Origin: Meconema thalassinum
Lineage: Eukaryota > Arthropoda > Insecta > Orthoptera > Tettigoniidae
NCBI GenBank assembly: GCA_946902985.2
Contig: OX336388.2
Span: forward strand, 229,764,467 to 229,828,466
Direction of reading: 5' to 3'
Length of the DNA: 64,000 bases
The notes below the pieces were generated by a model, which worked only from the letters and a program-made list of their open reading frames with translations, was not told where the DNA came from and searched no databases. The position numbers and the translations under genes were made by a program. Below, piece after piece: positions 31,010 to 42,209 of the stretch (within the stretch, counting starts at the first letter, position 1; the number at the start of each line of letters is the position of its first letter).

Positions 31010-32053
31010 TTCCCCGGCTTCGGTGGCGTAGTTGGTAGCATGCTGAGCTGCTGTGCCCAAGATAGAGGATTCAAACCCGGCCGAAGTCGTCGCATTTTCT
31101 TAAGAGCGTTAAAAATCCTTCTGTATGCCTTCCGTCGGAGGGAAAGTAAAGCTGGCAGTCCCATGTCATAGATTTAGGGCATGTAAAAGATCCTTCCACC
31201 GACTAAACTTGTGTGAAGCTAAATTGTTAGGTTAGATTTCGTCGGAACGCTCTATCAAAGTTCACCACTATTGTCGACCTAAATATTATGTGCACTCGAG
31301 TTTGAATGTTGTTTGTGAGGTAACTAATAGACCTACATAAAATCCAATAACATCATCATTTTCATCGTTCTATTTTACGTTGGCTCATGTAGGTTTGGAA
31401 TTTATATTTTAATATTTTTTTATCGCAGTTGGAACACAAAAAGTGCACGTTTTTAAGCGTTGTTGTATAACTGGTTTATTAATGTCAAAATTTTGTGTCC
31501 AAGTTGTTATCATTTTTGTAAGGTAACTTTTCCTCGGCTCGGAGTGGTTGGAAAATGCAGTTCTTGGTCGCGTTGTAATCCTTATACATCGAAAAGTTAT
31601 GCTGTATGACTGTGAAATACGTAAATTAATTCACTTATATTATATCAGTTTGTATTTGTAGGGGGAAATAAGACATGGTTCACCAGCTAGCCGCTCCGGG
31701 AAAAGCTGTACAGCCCATCACGCATCAATCCAATGTATATTGTGTTAAAATTTGGATTCGATCTGATGACGGGTTTTTGAGATAATAATTCTTACATATG
31801 ACGCATGGTTGAAACACGCTTGAAAACGTGCACATTTTGTGTTCCAACTGCGATAAAAAAAAATATATACACCTAAATTCCAAACCTACATGAACAAACG
31901 TAAAATAGTGCACATAATATTTTGGTATCTGGTAGCGAAAGTTGGAACGGAACTTGAACTCACCCTAAGGGTGTCCGCTGCAAGCAGCTACAGCCTCTGG
32001 CGAACATGTCCTCGGACACTCCCGGCACGAAAAGCCATACGATAAATAAATAA
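31010..32053 (+). mobile_element. SINE D1, split by a MITE
   Basis: The head GGTGGCGTAGTTGGTAGCAT (A box) and GATTCAAACCCGGCC (B box) open 31010-31271. The 3' part resumes at 31923 with TATCTGGTAGCGAAAGTTGG and ends GCCATACGATAAATAAATAA. Other D1 copies (38274-38699, 40893-41283, 62649-63070) show the uninterrupted sequence. Confidence 0.85.
31282..31921. mobile_element. MITE with long TIRs inside SINE D1
   Basis: Perfect 14 bp ends: AATATTATGTGCAC at 31282-31295 and GTGCACATAATATT at 31908-31921. Further in, about 95 bases on each side pair (GCAGTTGGAACACAAAA left, its complement right), with a 75-base extra piece in the left arm. There is no ORF of note. The superfamily is unknown. Confidence 0.78.
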
Positions 32054-32083
32054 CCAAGCAAAATACCTTCATAAAATAAAATA

Positions 32084-33562
32084 CGAGGGTTGGGACAAAA
32101 GTAATGGCAACTATTTTTTGTCTTGTAGATATGTGAACGGATCACAAACGTATATGTGTCGTGTGGAAGTTCTGCAGGCATAGTGTGTATGCAGAGCAAC
32201 AGATGGCTCTGTGATAGCTGGTAGTAGCGCAGCGAGGACTGTGAAATCAGTCAGTTGGTGAGTGTCGTGCGAGATGGAAGTAACCCATGTTGAGCAGCGC
32301 GCTTACATCAAAATAGCCGTTTTCCGAGGGAGAAATGCGACGGAATGTCACAGTGAATTAGTGGAAGCCCTTTGGGAATAATGCCCTACCATACCGTACA
32401 GTAGCACGGTGGGTAGGAAAGTTTCAGCAAGGACGTGTGTCAACCAGTGATGAGCAACGTTCGGAACGACCTCTCAGTGTGCGGACTGACGCGGCACGTG
32501 CTGTTATTGAGCATCTCCTGTATGAAGACAGACGATGGACGCTACTGGAGTTAGAGAGGGCAAATGGCATTGAGAAACGCACCGTCCACAGGATGTTGCG
32601 TATGAGCTGCAACGACGCAAAATCGCATCGCGGTGGGTACCGCATGCACTGACGGAAGTTCAAAGGTGGGAGCGCTATGCAATATGCTCCGACCACCTTG
32701 CACGCTGGCAACAGGACGGCGATCAATTCTTGTCACGAATAATCGCCATCGATGAATTTTGGGCCAGGGCATACGAACCCGAACTGAATCGTCAGTCCGC
32801 GGAGGAGCGACATGCTGGATCACCAAGGAGGCAGAAGTTCCGTCAGAATCCTTCCCCAGTCAAATTGATGGTGATCGTCACGTATGACGTCAGGGGTGTC
32901 ATTGTTTGCCACTTTGTTCCACAAGGCAGAACAGTGACCGCACAGTACTACAGGGACTTCCTGGTGCAACAGGTACGACGTGGCGTTCGGGAGAAACGTC
33001 CGGATCTTGTGAACAGTGCAATAATCCTGCACGACAATGCAAGACCACATAAAGCAGGGTGTGTAGGACAGCTACTGCGACGTTCGGGATGGGAAGAATT
33101 GGAGCATCCATCGTACTCTCCCGACATTTCGCCCTGTGACTTTGATCTCATTCGAAAGGAAAGATTAAGGAACCACTACGTGGTAGGCGGTTTGCAACAC
33201 GAGAGGACATTGCTAATGCTGTGCGCCAACAGGTGACCCGGCAAATGCTGAGGCAGATGATATTCAGTGCCTCCCACATCGTTGGCAGCGTGTAGTAACA
33301 GTAGCAGGGGACTACTTTGAGGGTCATTAGGCCCAGGTTTGTCATGTCAACTGTATGTGTTCTGTGTTGTCATTCTTTTGCACCGTGAAGGCCATATTGC
33401 CCTGTATGCTACCGTACTAAAATAAATTAGTGTGTTACAAAATTTCAGTGCACACATGTAGTTAACACCTTGTCATTTCGTCTGTATATGTCATATTTTC
33501 CAACCGGACTGGTATCCTCATGAAAAAAAAAATAGTTGCCATGACTTTTGCCCCAACCCTCG
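32084..33562 (+). mobile_element. Full-length mariner, TA-flanked
   Basis: The TIRs CGAGGGTTGGGACAAAAGT and the inverted CGAGGGTTGGGGCAAAAGT, both continuing into ATGGCAACTATTTTTT, lie between TA at 32082-32083 and 33563-33564. At 1479 bases this is the only mariner here of family-typical length. It sits 31 bases downstream of the D1 tail. Confidence 0.92.
32274..33330 (+). pseudogene. DD34D mariner transposase, frameshifted
   Basis: Transposase that would cut and paste the element by binding its TIRs. From the ATG at 32274: VEQRAYIKIAVFRGRNATEC (first HTH), TVARWVGKFQQGRVSTS, then a second HTH region with WTLLELERANGIEKRTVHRM. The catalytic residues are all visible: IIAIDEFWAR, ILHDNARPH and YSPDISPCD, the last two 34 residues apart. 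The C-terminus, after a late shift, is RWQRVVTVAGDYFEGH, with the stop at 33328-33330. About 352 codons are expected, which is normal. Frame changes near 32380, 32600 and 33160 break it. In the first motif, DEFW replaces the usual DETW. Confidence 0.88.
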
Positions 33563-33564
33563 TA

Positions 33565-34640
33565 GTTATCATTCACTGATACCAACCTTACGGCTGTTTC
33601 TTCTTGACTGGTGCATATTAGTGTTGTGTTGTCTCCACATACCTTTGTGAGCAATGCAAATAAAGTGCTCAATGTGTCCTCGGCACCGCTTGGGCATATT
33701 CAGTGTTCTACTCGGGCTTTAACCCTTAGACCGATGTATTTTCCAAGTTACTTATTCGTTTTAATAGTTCACAATATATGTTTTGGTCTAGTAGTGGATT
33801 ACACAAGACTATGTACAACACGTTTTAAAGTTTGTCACACTGAGGAACTCGCTGCTGAGTAACCAAGCGCAAATTCAGCTATCGCAGGCGGGCAACGAAA
33901 CCATTCACCTTTTACCGAGAAAAAATTGACCCAAGATTAGTATAATTCGAGGTGGTAGAAGAAAAAGACCAGATACATTTGTAAAGAATGTTATAAGAGT
34001 GTACATCCTTTGTGCCTCTCTAATCACAATTCCTAGGGCGCATAATAAACATGTGTAAATATTAGGTAATTAGTTTCTTTTCATCCAAAAAGTGAATTCT
34101 GGAGCGTTCAGTTTGTGTGAAATAGTGAAATAGACATTAGTAAACATTTTTACTTAAAACTAGCCTGGAACTGCAGCCATTTGCATATAATGTAAGAATT
34201 AGAAAATATCATCTTACAGTATTAAAAATAATAATAAATTATTGTAACTGTAATATTTTATAGAAAGCTCAAATTTTTATAGACTATGTGATATTCGAAA
34301 CATCACCTCTATAAAATAAAGCAGTTTTCGATACGAAAATATTTTTTATTCTTAACGATTTTTGATCATGAATTTTCTTAAAAAAATTAAAGTAAATATT
34401 TATTTCAATTATCACTCCATTTAATTTAAATTATAGAATAAGTTACATTAACAAAAACCCCCAGAGAATTACCATCAAAACAAAAGAAAGATCTCGAATA
34501 CACATAAACAGTTCAGAAGTTATTACGTAAAATTTATCGCAGGGTAAAAGTGTAGATTAGGCCTTGGCAGTCTAGAGTACGGACACCGCGTATATGGCTG
34601 TCGGTCAAAGGGTTAAGAACAATTCTCAAGGACTTACGAC
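33565..34640. other. Unique AT-rich stretch
   Basis: About 1.1 kb with no recognisable protein, TIR or window repeat. It becomes AT-rich from 34040 to 34560. A weak frame at 33611-33862 has no motif. Confidence 0.45.
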
Positions 34641-34840
34641 CGGCCACGAATGACCGGCCCATCTATACCTAAGAGGTTGATAACACCGGCTGTAGAGGAC
34701 GATAGTTAGATTCAATGTTGAACGATCTCAAAGTGAGAGGTGTAGTAGAAGCAGAGGAAGCATCAGTGCTAACTGCTAATAGGGGATCCTGGAGGCGACT
34801 TGTGCACAAACAGAGGCTTGCAGATTAGACTGGATGCTGA
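34640..34840 (+). pseudogene. LINE pol extreme C-terminus
   Basis: Plus strand LDSMLNDLKVRGVVEAEEAS then RGSWRRLVHKQRLAD. This is the DLKxxGLxxEDAxDRxxWRRxI tail found after the RT in several insect LINEs, also seen at 53736-53820 and 60890-61040. It is directly followed by HINE-3. Confidence 0.55.
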
Positions 34841-34864
34841 AAGTCAAAACAGTCTCAAAAGTAA

Positions 34865-36638
34865 AACAAGATGTTCAGTAAAGAACATATAGTCTACCTT
34901 CTCCTAAACGCATGGGTATTGTTACAACTCTTTGTCCTTTTCAAGGCGTATAATTGAATGTTGGTTGTAGTAGCTTGTTGAAATACAACGTGTTATACGG
35001 ATATTACACATGAATATCAGGTGCCCTTTGCTAGTGCTACCTCTGTACAAAATTTCATTCAATTAGGTTTCACCGTGTTTGAATAATTGATATGGTGAAT
35101 CGATTTGCACACATGCATGGCCACTATCTGCAAACGATTGGGCTGATGACCTTGTAGTTCAATCAAAAGATGCTTCCCACAAAAAGGTATGTTGTTGCCA
35201 AATTTGACTGTGATCAAATAATTAGGGTTGGTCGTATTTTGATTTAAGCTTTTAACATTTGGGTGGCCGCCATTCTGTTTCCGTCAAGATGACGGTGATA
35301 TAAAGCATGACCCTGAGGTGCCTTTTTCTAGTGCTACCTCTGTACCAAATTTCGTTCAATTCAGTTTGAATAGATAGGGGGAATCGATTTGCAAACATGC
35401 ATGGCCGCTATCTGCAAACGATTGGGCTGATGACCTTGTAGTTCAGTCAAAAGATGCTTCCCACAAAAAGGTATGTTGTTGCCAAATTTGGTAGTGATCA
35501 AATAATTAGGGTTGGTCGTAATTTGATTTAAGCTTTTAACATTTGGGTGGCCGCCATTCCGTTTCCGTCAAGATGACGGTGATATAAAGCATGACCCTGA
35601 GGTGCCTTTTTCTAGTGCTACATCTGTACAAAATTTCGTTCAATTCAGTTTGAATAGATAGGGGGAATCGATTTGCAAACATGCATGGCCGCTATCTGCA
35701 AACGATTGGGCTGATGACCTTGTAGTTCAGTCAAAAGATGCTTCCCACAAAAAGGTATGTTGTTGCCAAATTTTGTAGTGATCAAATAATTAGGTTGGTC
35801 GTAATTTGATTTAAGCTTTTAACATTTGGGTGGCCGCCATTCTGTTTCCGTCAAGATGACGGTGATATAAAGCATGACCCTGAGGTGCCTTTTTCTAGTG
35901 CTACCTCTGTACCAAATTTCGTTCAATTCAGTTTGAATAGATAGGGGGAATCGATTTGCAAACATGCATGGCCGCTATCTGCAAACGATTGGGCTGATGA
36001 CCTTGTAGTTCAGTCAAAAGATGCTTCCCACAAAAAGGTATGTTGTTGCCAAATTTGGTAGTGATCAAATAATTAGGGTTGGTCGTAATTTGATTTAAGC
36101 TTTTAACATTTGGGTGGCCGCCATTCCGTTTCCGTCAAGATGACGGTGATATAAAGCATGACCCTGAGGTGCCTTTTTCTAGTGCTACATCTGTACCAAA
36201 TTTCGTTCAATTCAGTTTGAATAGATAGGGGGAATCGATTTGCAAACATGCATGGCCGCTATCTGCTAACGATTGGGCTGATGACCTTGTAGTTCAGTCA
36301 AAAGATGCTTCCCACAAAAAGGTATGTTGTTGCCAAATTTTGTAGTGATCAAATAATTAGGTTGGTCGTAATTTGATTTAAGCTTTTAACATTTGGGTGG
36401 CCGCCATTCCGTTTCCGTCAAGATGACGGCGATATAAAACATGACCCTGAGGTGCCCTTTGCTAGTGCTATCTCTGTACCAAATTTCGTTCAATTCGGCT
36501 TCACCGTGTTCGAATTGATAGGGGACAGACATTCAGAGTACACACACTCACACACACACAAACAGACACATTTTTTTGCCCTGTGTTGATCTCATAAGTC
36601 TACTTTCATTTTTTGCAAAAATCGAAAGTAGGCTAAAA
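34865..36638 (-). mobile_element. HINE-3 copy a with tandem array
   Basis: The left (3') end on the minus strand is GGTAGACTATATGTTCTTTA, CTGAACATCTTGTT: a subterminal inverted repeat, a TGTTC/GAACA hairpin and a terminal CTTGTT. The right (5') end, TTTTAGCCTACTTTCGATTT, pairs with AAATGAAAGTAGACTTATGA. A CA tract follows at 36537-36560. This repeats the HINE-1/HINE-2 plan with different body sequence. The middle is expanded (next entry). Confidence 0.75.
35225..36470 (+). repeat. 284 bp tandem repeat within HINE-3
   Basis: The anchor AGATGACGGT/C occurs at 35287, 35571, 35854, 36138 and 36421, so the spacing is 283-284 bases. Units share AACATTTGGGTGGCCGCCAT and AAAGATGCTTCCCACAAAAA and are very alike. 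Copy b of HINE-3 (58369-59300) has the related block without this expansion. Confidence 0.92.
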
Positions 36639-36789
36639 TGTATGTATGCGTTTCATTACGTATTTACAATGTGACCTTCCCAATCATTGCGCAAATGTGT
36701 GATGACTTCCAGTTTGTACAGGCGTCATTAAAAGAATGGATTTACAGAACACTCCATATTAATTATTATTATTTATTTATCGTATTGTT

Positions 36790-37100
36790 CATCAATGAGC
36801 ATCTCAACTTGAAGATAAGGAAGTCATTTCTTAAGACATTTGTTTGGAGTGTGTTTACATATGGTTGTGAAACATGGACACTTGGGAAGAGAGAAGAAAC
36901 AAAACTTGAGGCAGCTGAAATGTGGTTTTGGAGACGAATGACCCGAACAAGCTGGATGGAAAGGACAAATGAGCTTGTTCTGAACCAAATTCAGGGGAAT
37001 CGATGCCTATTGAACACCATCAAGAAAAGGAAAGCAAAATTCATGTGACACATCCTCAGCCATTACACTCTCCTCCAGGTAATTTTTGAAGGAAAAAAAT
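36790..37100 (+). pseudogene. LINE RT C-terminal part, upstream piece
   Basis: Plus strand HLNLKIRKSFLKTFVWSVFT, YGCETWTLGKREETKLEAAE, MWFWRRMTRTSWMERTNE and NTIKKRKAKFM, then a stop, HILSH and IFEGKK. It breaks off just where the next family motif (GKRxRGRPRxSY) should follow. That motif is found 2.9 kb downstream at 40030, so one LINE copy appears split. Confidence 0.82.
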
Positions 37101-37182
37101 AAATTACAGTCAGTCTGAAAGACTAGACGTTATATCATTTCAAATGACACATGCAACAAATCCTACACATGTTAGAAAGGCT

Positions 37183-37232
37183 CAGGACTCTTTCAACAGA
37201 CTCCATTACCCATTAACTTAGGCTTCCCGCGC
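37183..37232 (+). repeat. Direct repeat flanking minisatellite, left
   Basis: Fifty bases starting CAGGACTCTTTCAACAGACT and ending TAGGCTTCCCGCGC. Copied at 38070-38119 with one mismatch. Confidence 0.9.
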
Positions 37233-38045
37233 AGGCACCTCTTTAAGGGTCACCCTGTATTTGAGTCTGACATCTTTTACAACTCTTTAAGGGTCACCCA
37301 TTATTTGAGTCTGACATCTTGTACACCTCCTTAGGAGTCACCCTGTATTCTTGTCTGACATCTTGTGCAGCTCTTTAGGAGTCACCCCGTATTCTTGTCT
37401 GTCATCTTGTGCCCCTCTTTAGGAGTCACCCTGTATTCTTATCTGGCATCTTTAACACCTCTTTAAGAGTCACCTTGTATTCTTATCTGGCCTCTTGTAT
37501 ATCTCCTTAGGAGTCACCCTGTATTCTTATCTGGCATCTTGTACTGTATTTTGCTCTGACATCCTGCACACCTCTTTAGGAGGCACCCTGTATTCTTGTC
37601 TGGCATCTTGTATATCTCTTTAGAAGTCAGTATTCTTGTGTGACATCTTGTCCACCTCTTTATGAGTCACCCTGTATTCTTGTCTGACATCTTGTGCACC
37701 TCTTTAGGAGTCACCGTGTATTCTTCTCTGGCATCTTGTACACCTCTTTAAGAGTCACCTTGTATTCTTATCTGGCCCCTTGTATATCTCTTTAGAAGTC
37801 ACCCTGTATTCTTGTGTGACATCTTGTACACCTCTTTATTAGTCACCCTGTATTCTTGTCTGACATCTTGTAAACCTCTTTAAGAGTCACCTTGTATTCT
37901 TATCTGGCCTCTTGTATATCTCTTTAGAAGTCACCCTGTATTTTTGTGTGACATCTTGTGCACCTCTTTAGGAGTCACCGTGTATTCTTCTCTGGCATCT
38001 TGTACACCTCTTTAGGAGTCAACCTGTATTCTTTTCGCTTCGCTC
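37233..38045 (+). repeat. 44 bp minisatellite, about 18 units
   Basis: The unit is close to CTCTTTAGGAGTCACCCTGT, ATTCTTGTCTGACATCTTGT, RCAC. Early units carry AAGGGTCACC and TTTGAGTC variants; some units are shortened (37540-37560, 37620-37640). A block of several units seems to recur (37700-37800 and 37940-38010 are nearly the same), so multi-unit duplication has happened. Confidence 0.93.
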
Positions 38046-38069
38046 GAAGCCCCAGGTCGCTCGACGCAC

Positions 38070-38119
38070 CAGGACTCTTTCAACAGACTCCATTAACCAT
38101 TAACTTAGGCTTCCCGCGC
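38070..38119 (+). repeat. Direct repeat flanking minisatellite, right
   Basis: Second copy of the 50-base sequence at 37183-37232. Preceded by a GC-rich stretch with TTCGCTTCGCTCGAA. Confidence 0.9.
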
Positions 38120-38208
38120 GGCTGCATGACGTCACCGTCTCCGTCTCCGTAACGCATAACTTTTGACTCAAGCATAACGATGAAGTCGACAAGATCATTT
38201 GAAATGAT

Positions 38209-40028
38209 AACAAGAAATTCCGTGACGAACTAAAGAGCCTACTTTTCATGCCAATGATTATTCTACAGTATATTATTTATTTTATTTATCGTATGGCTTT
38301 TAGTGCCGGGAGTGTCCGAGGACATGTTCGGCTCGCCTGAGTCTGTAGCTGCTTCCAGCGGATACCCAGAGGGTGAGCTACAAGTTCCGTTCAATTTCAA
38401 GTAGTTCCAACTTTCGCCACCAGATATCAATGATACCTAGTGGTGAACGTTGGAACTTTGATAGAGCGTTCTGACGAAATCTAACCTAACAAATTTTGCT
38501 TATCACAAGTTTAGTCTGTGAAAGGATCTTTTACATGCCATAAATCTATGACATGGGACCGCCGGCTTTACTTCCCCTCCGAAGGAAGGCATACTGAAGG
38601 ATTTTAACGCTCTTAAAAAATCCGACGACTTCGGCCGGGTTTGAACCCGCTATCTTGGGAACAGCAGTTCAGCATGCTACCAACTACGCCACCGAAGCCA
38701 CAGTATATGGACCTATCTAGAATAATGACGAAATTAAGTTGGTAATATCGAAATGTCTAATTAGTTCGAAATATTCCTGGTGTAATGTAGCCTAATAGAG
38801 CACTACAGTTGGCAGCCTTGGCGACTGAATATATTCTTAGTTCCATCTCTTAAGGTACAGAATACAACATTTGGTAGAAGTCCAATGGACGTTATATGCA
38901 GTTAGTCATTGGATCTATCAGCACGCGTAAAAGCATGTTGGCAACAATGTCATGCGTGTGCTGGTTAGAAATAATCGGAAATATCATTGTTGTGCCAATT
39001 TTGGATGAAATCCATTTGTTAGTATTGAAGTTACATGTATTTTAAAATTGAACCTATCAGCAAGCATATAATCATGTTGGCAGCACTGACTTATATTAAT
39101 TACTCCAAATTAATCTAGAGTGTCAGGTGCTATACGTGTGCAAAGTATAGAGCTGTTGGCTTGCATACTTTCTGATATATTGATATTAGGGTAAAAAATA
39201 TTTACTAACATTTGGCAGCCCTGATTGCTCTTAAGAATACTTATAGCCATATCTGTTATGTTACACATACAAAATTTGGTTGAAATCCAACTGATAGTAT
39301 AGAATTTACACGTATTTAAAAATTGGTCCTATCAGCAGGCTTAGAATCATGTTGGTAGAACTGAAGTATATATGTTACTCCAAATTAATCTAAAATGTCA
39401 GCTACTATACGTGTGCATAGTTTAAAGCTGTCGGCTTGCATACTTTCAGATATAGGCCTATTGGTATTTGGATGAAGAAAATAGAGAGAGGAATTATTAG
39501 CAGTTGGCAGCCTTGGTGGCTCGTAAGAATACACTCAGTCATATCTGTTTATGTACACATATTACATACAAAATTTGGTTGAAATCCAATTAACAGTGTA
39601 GAAGTTATATGCATTTAAATATTGGACCTATCAGAAGGCTTAAAATTATTTTGGCAACATTGTAATGTATGGCCTCCTGGAAATTAAACTGAAATAGTAT
39701 TATCTACATGTGTGCCAATTTTGGAATAGCTCCCATGTATACCTTCCATGATATCCAACATGGAGCTCAAATTTCTTGTGCGTTTTCTCAGCAGTTGGTA
39801 GCACTGACATCATTTTCAATTATGGGCTTGAGATATTCCTGTATACATCTTTACTCATACTAAATTTGGTTTCGATTGCTGCAGCCGTTTAGGAGTTGAT
39901 AGGGAGGACACACACAGCCAGCCAGACAGAAGGACAGACAGACAGACTGACAGATACACATATTCCCGGATCGATCTCATAAGTTACTTTTTCCTCATTT
40001 TTGCAATATGTGAAAAGTAGGCTAAAAT
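38209..40028 (-). mobile_element. HINE-1 copy b, with SINE D1 inside
   Basis: The left (3') end is AACAAGAAATTCCGTGACG then GAGCCTACTTTTCATG. The right (5') end is TGTGAAAAGTAGGCTAAAA, with GTCT/GTCC repeats at 39925-39950. The body matches 8375-9780 in reverse. SINE D1 interrupts it at 38274-38699. It abuts the LINE C-terminal piece. Confidence 0.8.
38274..38699 (-). mobile_element. SINE D1, 9 bp TSD
   Basis: ACAGTATAT flanks it at 38265-38273 and 38700-38708. On the minus strand the head is GGCTTCGGTGGCGTAGTTGG, the B box GGGTTCAAACCCGG, and the 3' end AAAAGCCATACGATAAATAA. The empty site is visible in HINE-1 copy a near 9720-9735. Confidence 0.92.
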
Positions 40029-40195
40029 TTGGGAAAAGACCAAGGGGACGACCAAGACCATCGTATGTCAAGAACATTGTCAAGGAGATGGAATGAGTCT
40101 CGTATACCAATATGAAGAGAACTGCTGAAGACAGTGAGAAATGGCTGCAACGACAAGGCTTTTAACCTTTAGAAGCTCATGATGATGATCGTATA
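40028..40195 (+). pseudogene. LINE pol C-terminus, downstream piece
   Basis: Plus strand GKRPRGRPRPSYVKNIVKEM, then YTNMKRTAEDSEKWLQRQGF and a stop. A GATGATGATG tail follows at 40178-40190. It continues the piece at 36790-37100, the intervening 2.9 kb being minisatellite and HINE-1. Confidence 0.75.
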
Positions 40196-40892
40196 GCTAG
40201 CAATTAGGTGAATTACACTATAATAAATGTTTATATAAATACGTAAATCATATGTACAATATATACATCACAAGAACACTGGTTTCGTTTGCATTCATAA
40301 CGAGATATCCAGTTGTTGAAGCCAGTCCAGAAAGGGAGGTGCAGCAGAAATAACATCTTGTGGTGTTCCTGCACACACTCCCTCAGCGGACATTCTTGAA
40401 CAATATGATCTACGGTTTGAAGAGGAGCTCCGCAGTCACAGGCAGGAGAATCATGAAGTCGCCATTTATGTAGCATGGCGTTACATCTGGCGTGACCTGT
40501 TCTTAGGCGATTTAACTTTACCCACTGGTTTCTATGCAGGTTAAATCCCGGAAGTCTTATAGTAGGATCTAGAATACATAGAGCAGACTTCCAGTTTTGG
40601 CGCTATTGTTCTGTGGAAATAATATCAGGTATGTTATGCCATATTCGGTTCCTTGATCAAAGACGAGTGGAGGGAAGATCGTTAAGAACTTCATGAATTG
40701 GGAGATCCTGTGGGTGATTTTGTTGATGTAGCTTTCTCCACTCACGTACTGTTGCTTCCTGTCGTCTTAGTTATGAAGGTGATATGTTACTGATAGTGGG
40801 TAACCAGGGAGTTGGGGTGGATCTCAGTGTACCTGTTATGGTCCTCATACTTTCATTCAGATGAACATAGATCCTATTAGTATGAGCACTAC

Positions 40893-41283
40893 GGTTATTT
40901 ATTTATGTTCAACTCGCCAGAAGCTGTAGCTGCTTCCAGCGGACACCCATAGGGTGAGCTACAAGTTCCGTTCAATTTCAAGTAGTTCCAACTTTCGCTA
41001 CCAGATGTCATTGATAACTAGTGGTGAACGTTGGAACTTTGATAGAGCGATCCGAAGAAATCTAACCTAACAATTTAGCTGCACACATGTTTAGTCTGTG
41101 CAAGGATCTTTTACATGCCATAAATCTATGACATGGGACCGTCGACTTTACTTCCCGTCCGAAGGAAGGCATACTGAAGGATTTTAACGCTCTTAAAATA
41201 TCCGACGACTTCGGCCGGGTTTGAACCCGCGATCTTGGGCACAGCAGTTCAGCATGCTACCATCTACACCACCGAAGCCGCAT
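40893..41283 (-). mobile_element. SINE D1, 8 bp TSD
   Basis: AGCACTAC at 40885-40892 and 41284-41291. Head and B box (GGGTTTGAACCCGCG read on the plus strand) as in other D1 copies. The tail is shortened: the TATGGCTTTTAGTGCCGGG part of the 3' module is missing, leaving ATTTATTTATGTTC. Confidence 0.88.
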
Positions 41284-41581
41284 AGCACTACTGTGTCACA
41301 CTGCGGCACAATACTCTGCTACAGGATAAACCATGGAGAGGGCAGTCGTGCATGTCAGCCAATTTCTTCATGATATTGTTCCGCGATTTGAGTGTTTGGC
41401 CTGTGTTTTCCAGGTGTTTCTTGAAGGTTAAGGAACGGTCCAAGGTGATGCCAAGATACTTAGGGCTGAAATTGTGCTGGCAGAAGTTCACTTTCAGCTG
41501 TTGGTGGGCAATGCGGTTGCACAGATGAAATGAACACACTTCTATCTTATTGGAATTGGGACTAAGTCTCCATTTTGTATA

Positions 41582-42209
41582 CAGTGGAACTTGGATAATT
41601 CGAACCTCAAGGGACCAGTAAGAAAATTCGAATTAAGAAAGTTATTTGAAAAGGGCAGAGAAAAAATATTGTATAACGTTTACATAATGATTCACGTTCA
41701 ACAAAGCAGATTAACAGACAGCGGCACTCTATAATGACTGTATCGTGAATAACCTCAAAAGTTTCAAATGATAAAATAAAACCAAAATGTACTATTCACC
41801 TGTTTAACGACAGTAGTAATCCAGCAATGCAGTTAAGTCTTAGAGAAATCTATTGTTTTTCAAAAACGTTTGAGATTTTTCCTGTTTTCTACAATTATTC
41901 TCTCGGCCATCACGAAAGAACCTAACAAATTTAAGAAACGGAGAAAAGAATCACTTGCGTCATTTCTACAATAAAAAATACTAAGTTCTGTGATGTGGTT
42001 TGTTGCTTGGGCTGCACTCGGACCAGTTTTTTTCGGAACCATCTTGTTTTACGGCCCTTTACACTAAAAACTTCGAATTGTCCAAAATATAATTCGAATT
42101 AACCACGATCTTTTAGCATGGATTGTATATAAAATGCTAGGGACCAAGAGAAAAAATCGAATTAAAGAAGATTTCGAATTATGGAAGTTCGAATTAGCCA
42201 CGTTCACTG
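41582..42209. mobile_element. Pogo/Tigger-like MITE in the LINE
   Basis: CAGTGGAACTTGGATAATTC at the left and the complement of CAGTGAACGTGGCTAATTCG at the right, flanked by TA (41580-41581, 42210-42211). CAGT ends, TA duplication and a TIR rich in ATTCGAA are typical of pogo/Tigger elements. At 628 bases there is no complete transposase; a 60-codon minus frame at 41860-42042 may be a relic. TTCGAATTA motifs recur subterminally. Confidence 0.83.

Noticed and set aside
31010..32053. Inverted pair of repeats as an LTR retrotransposon
   Set aside because: No LTRs, primer-binding site, gag, protease or integrase motif was seen here or elsewhere in the window; it is a SINE with a MITE in it.
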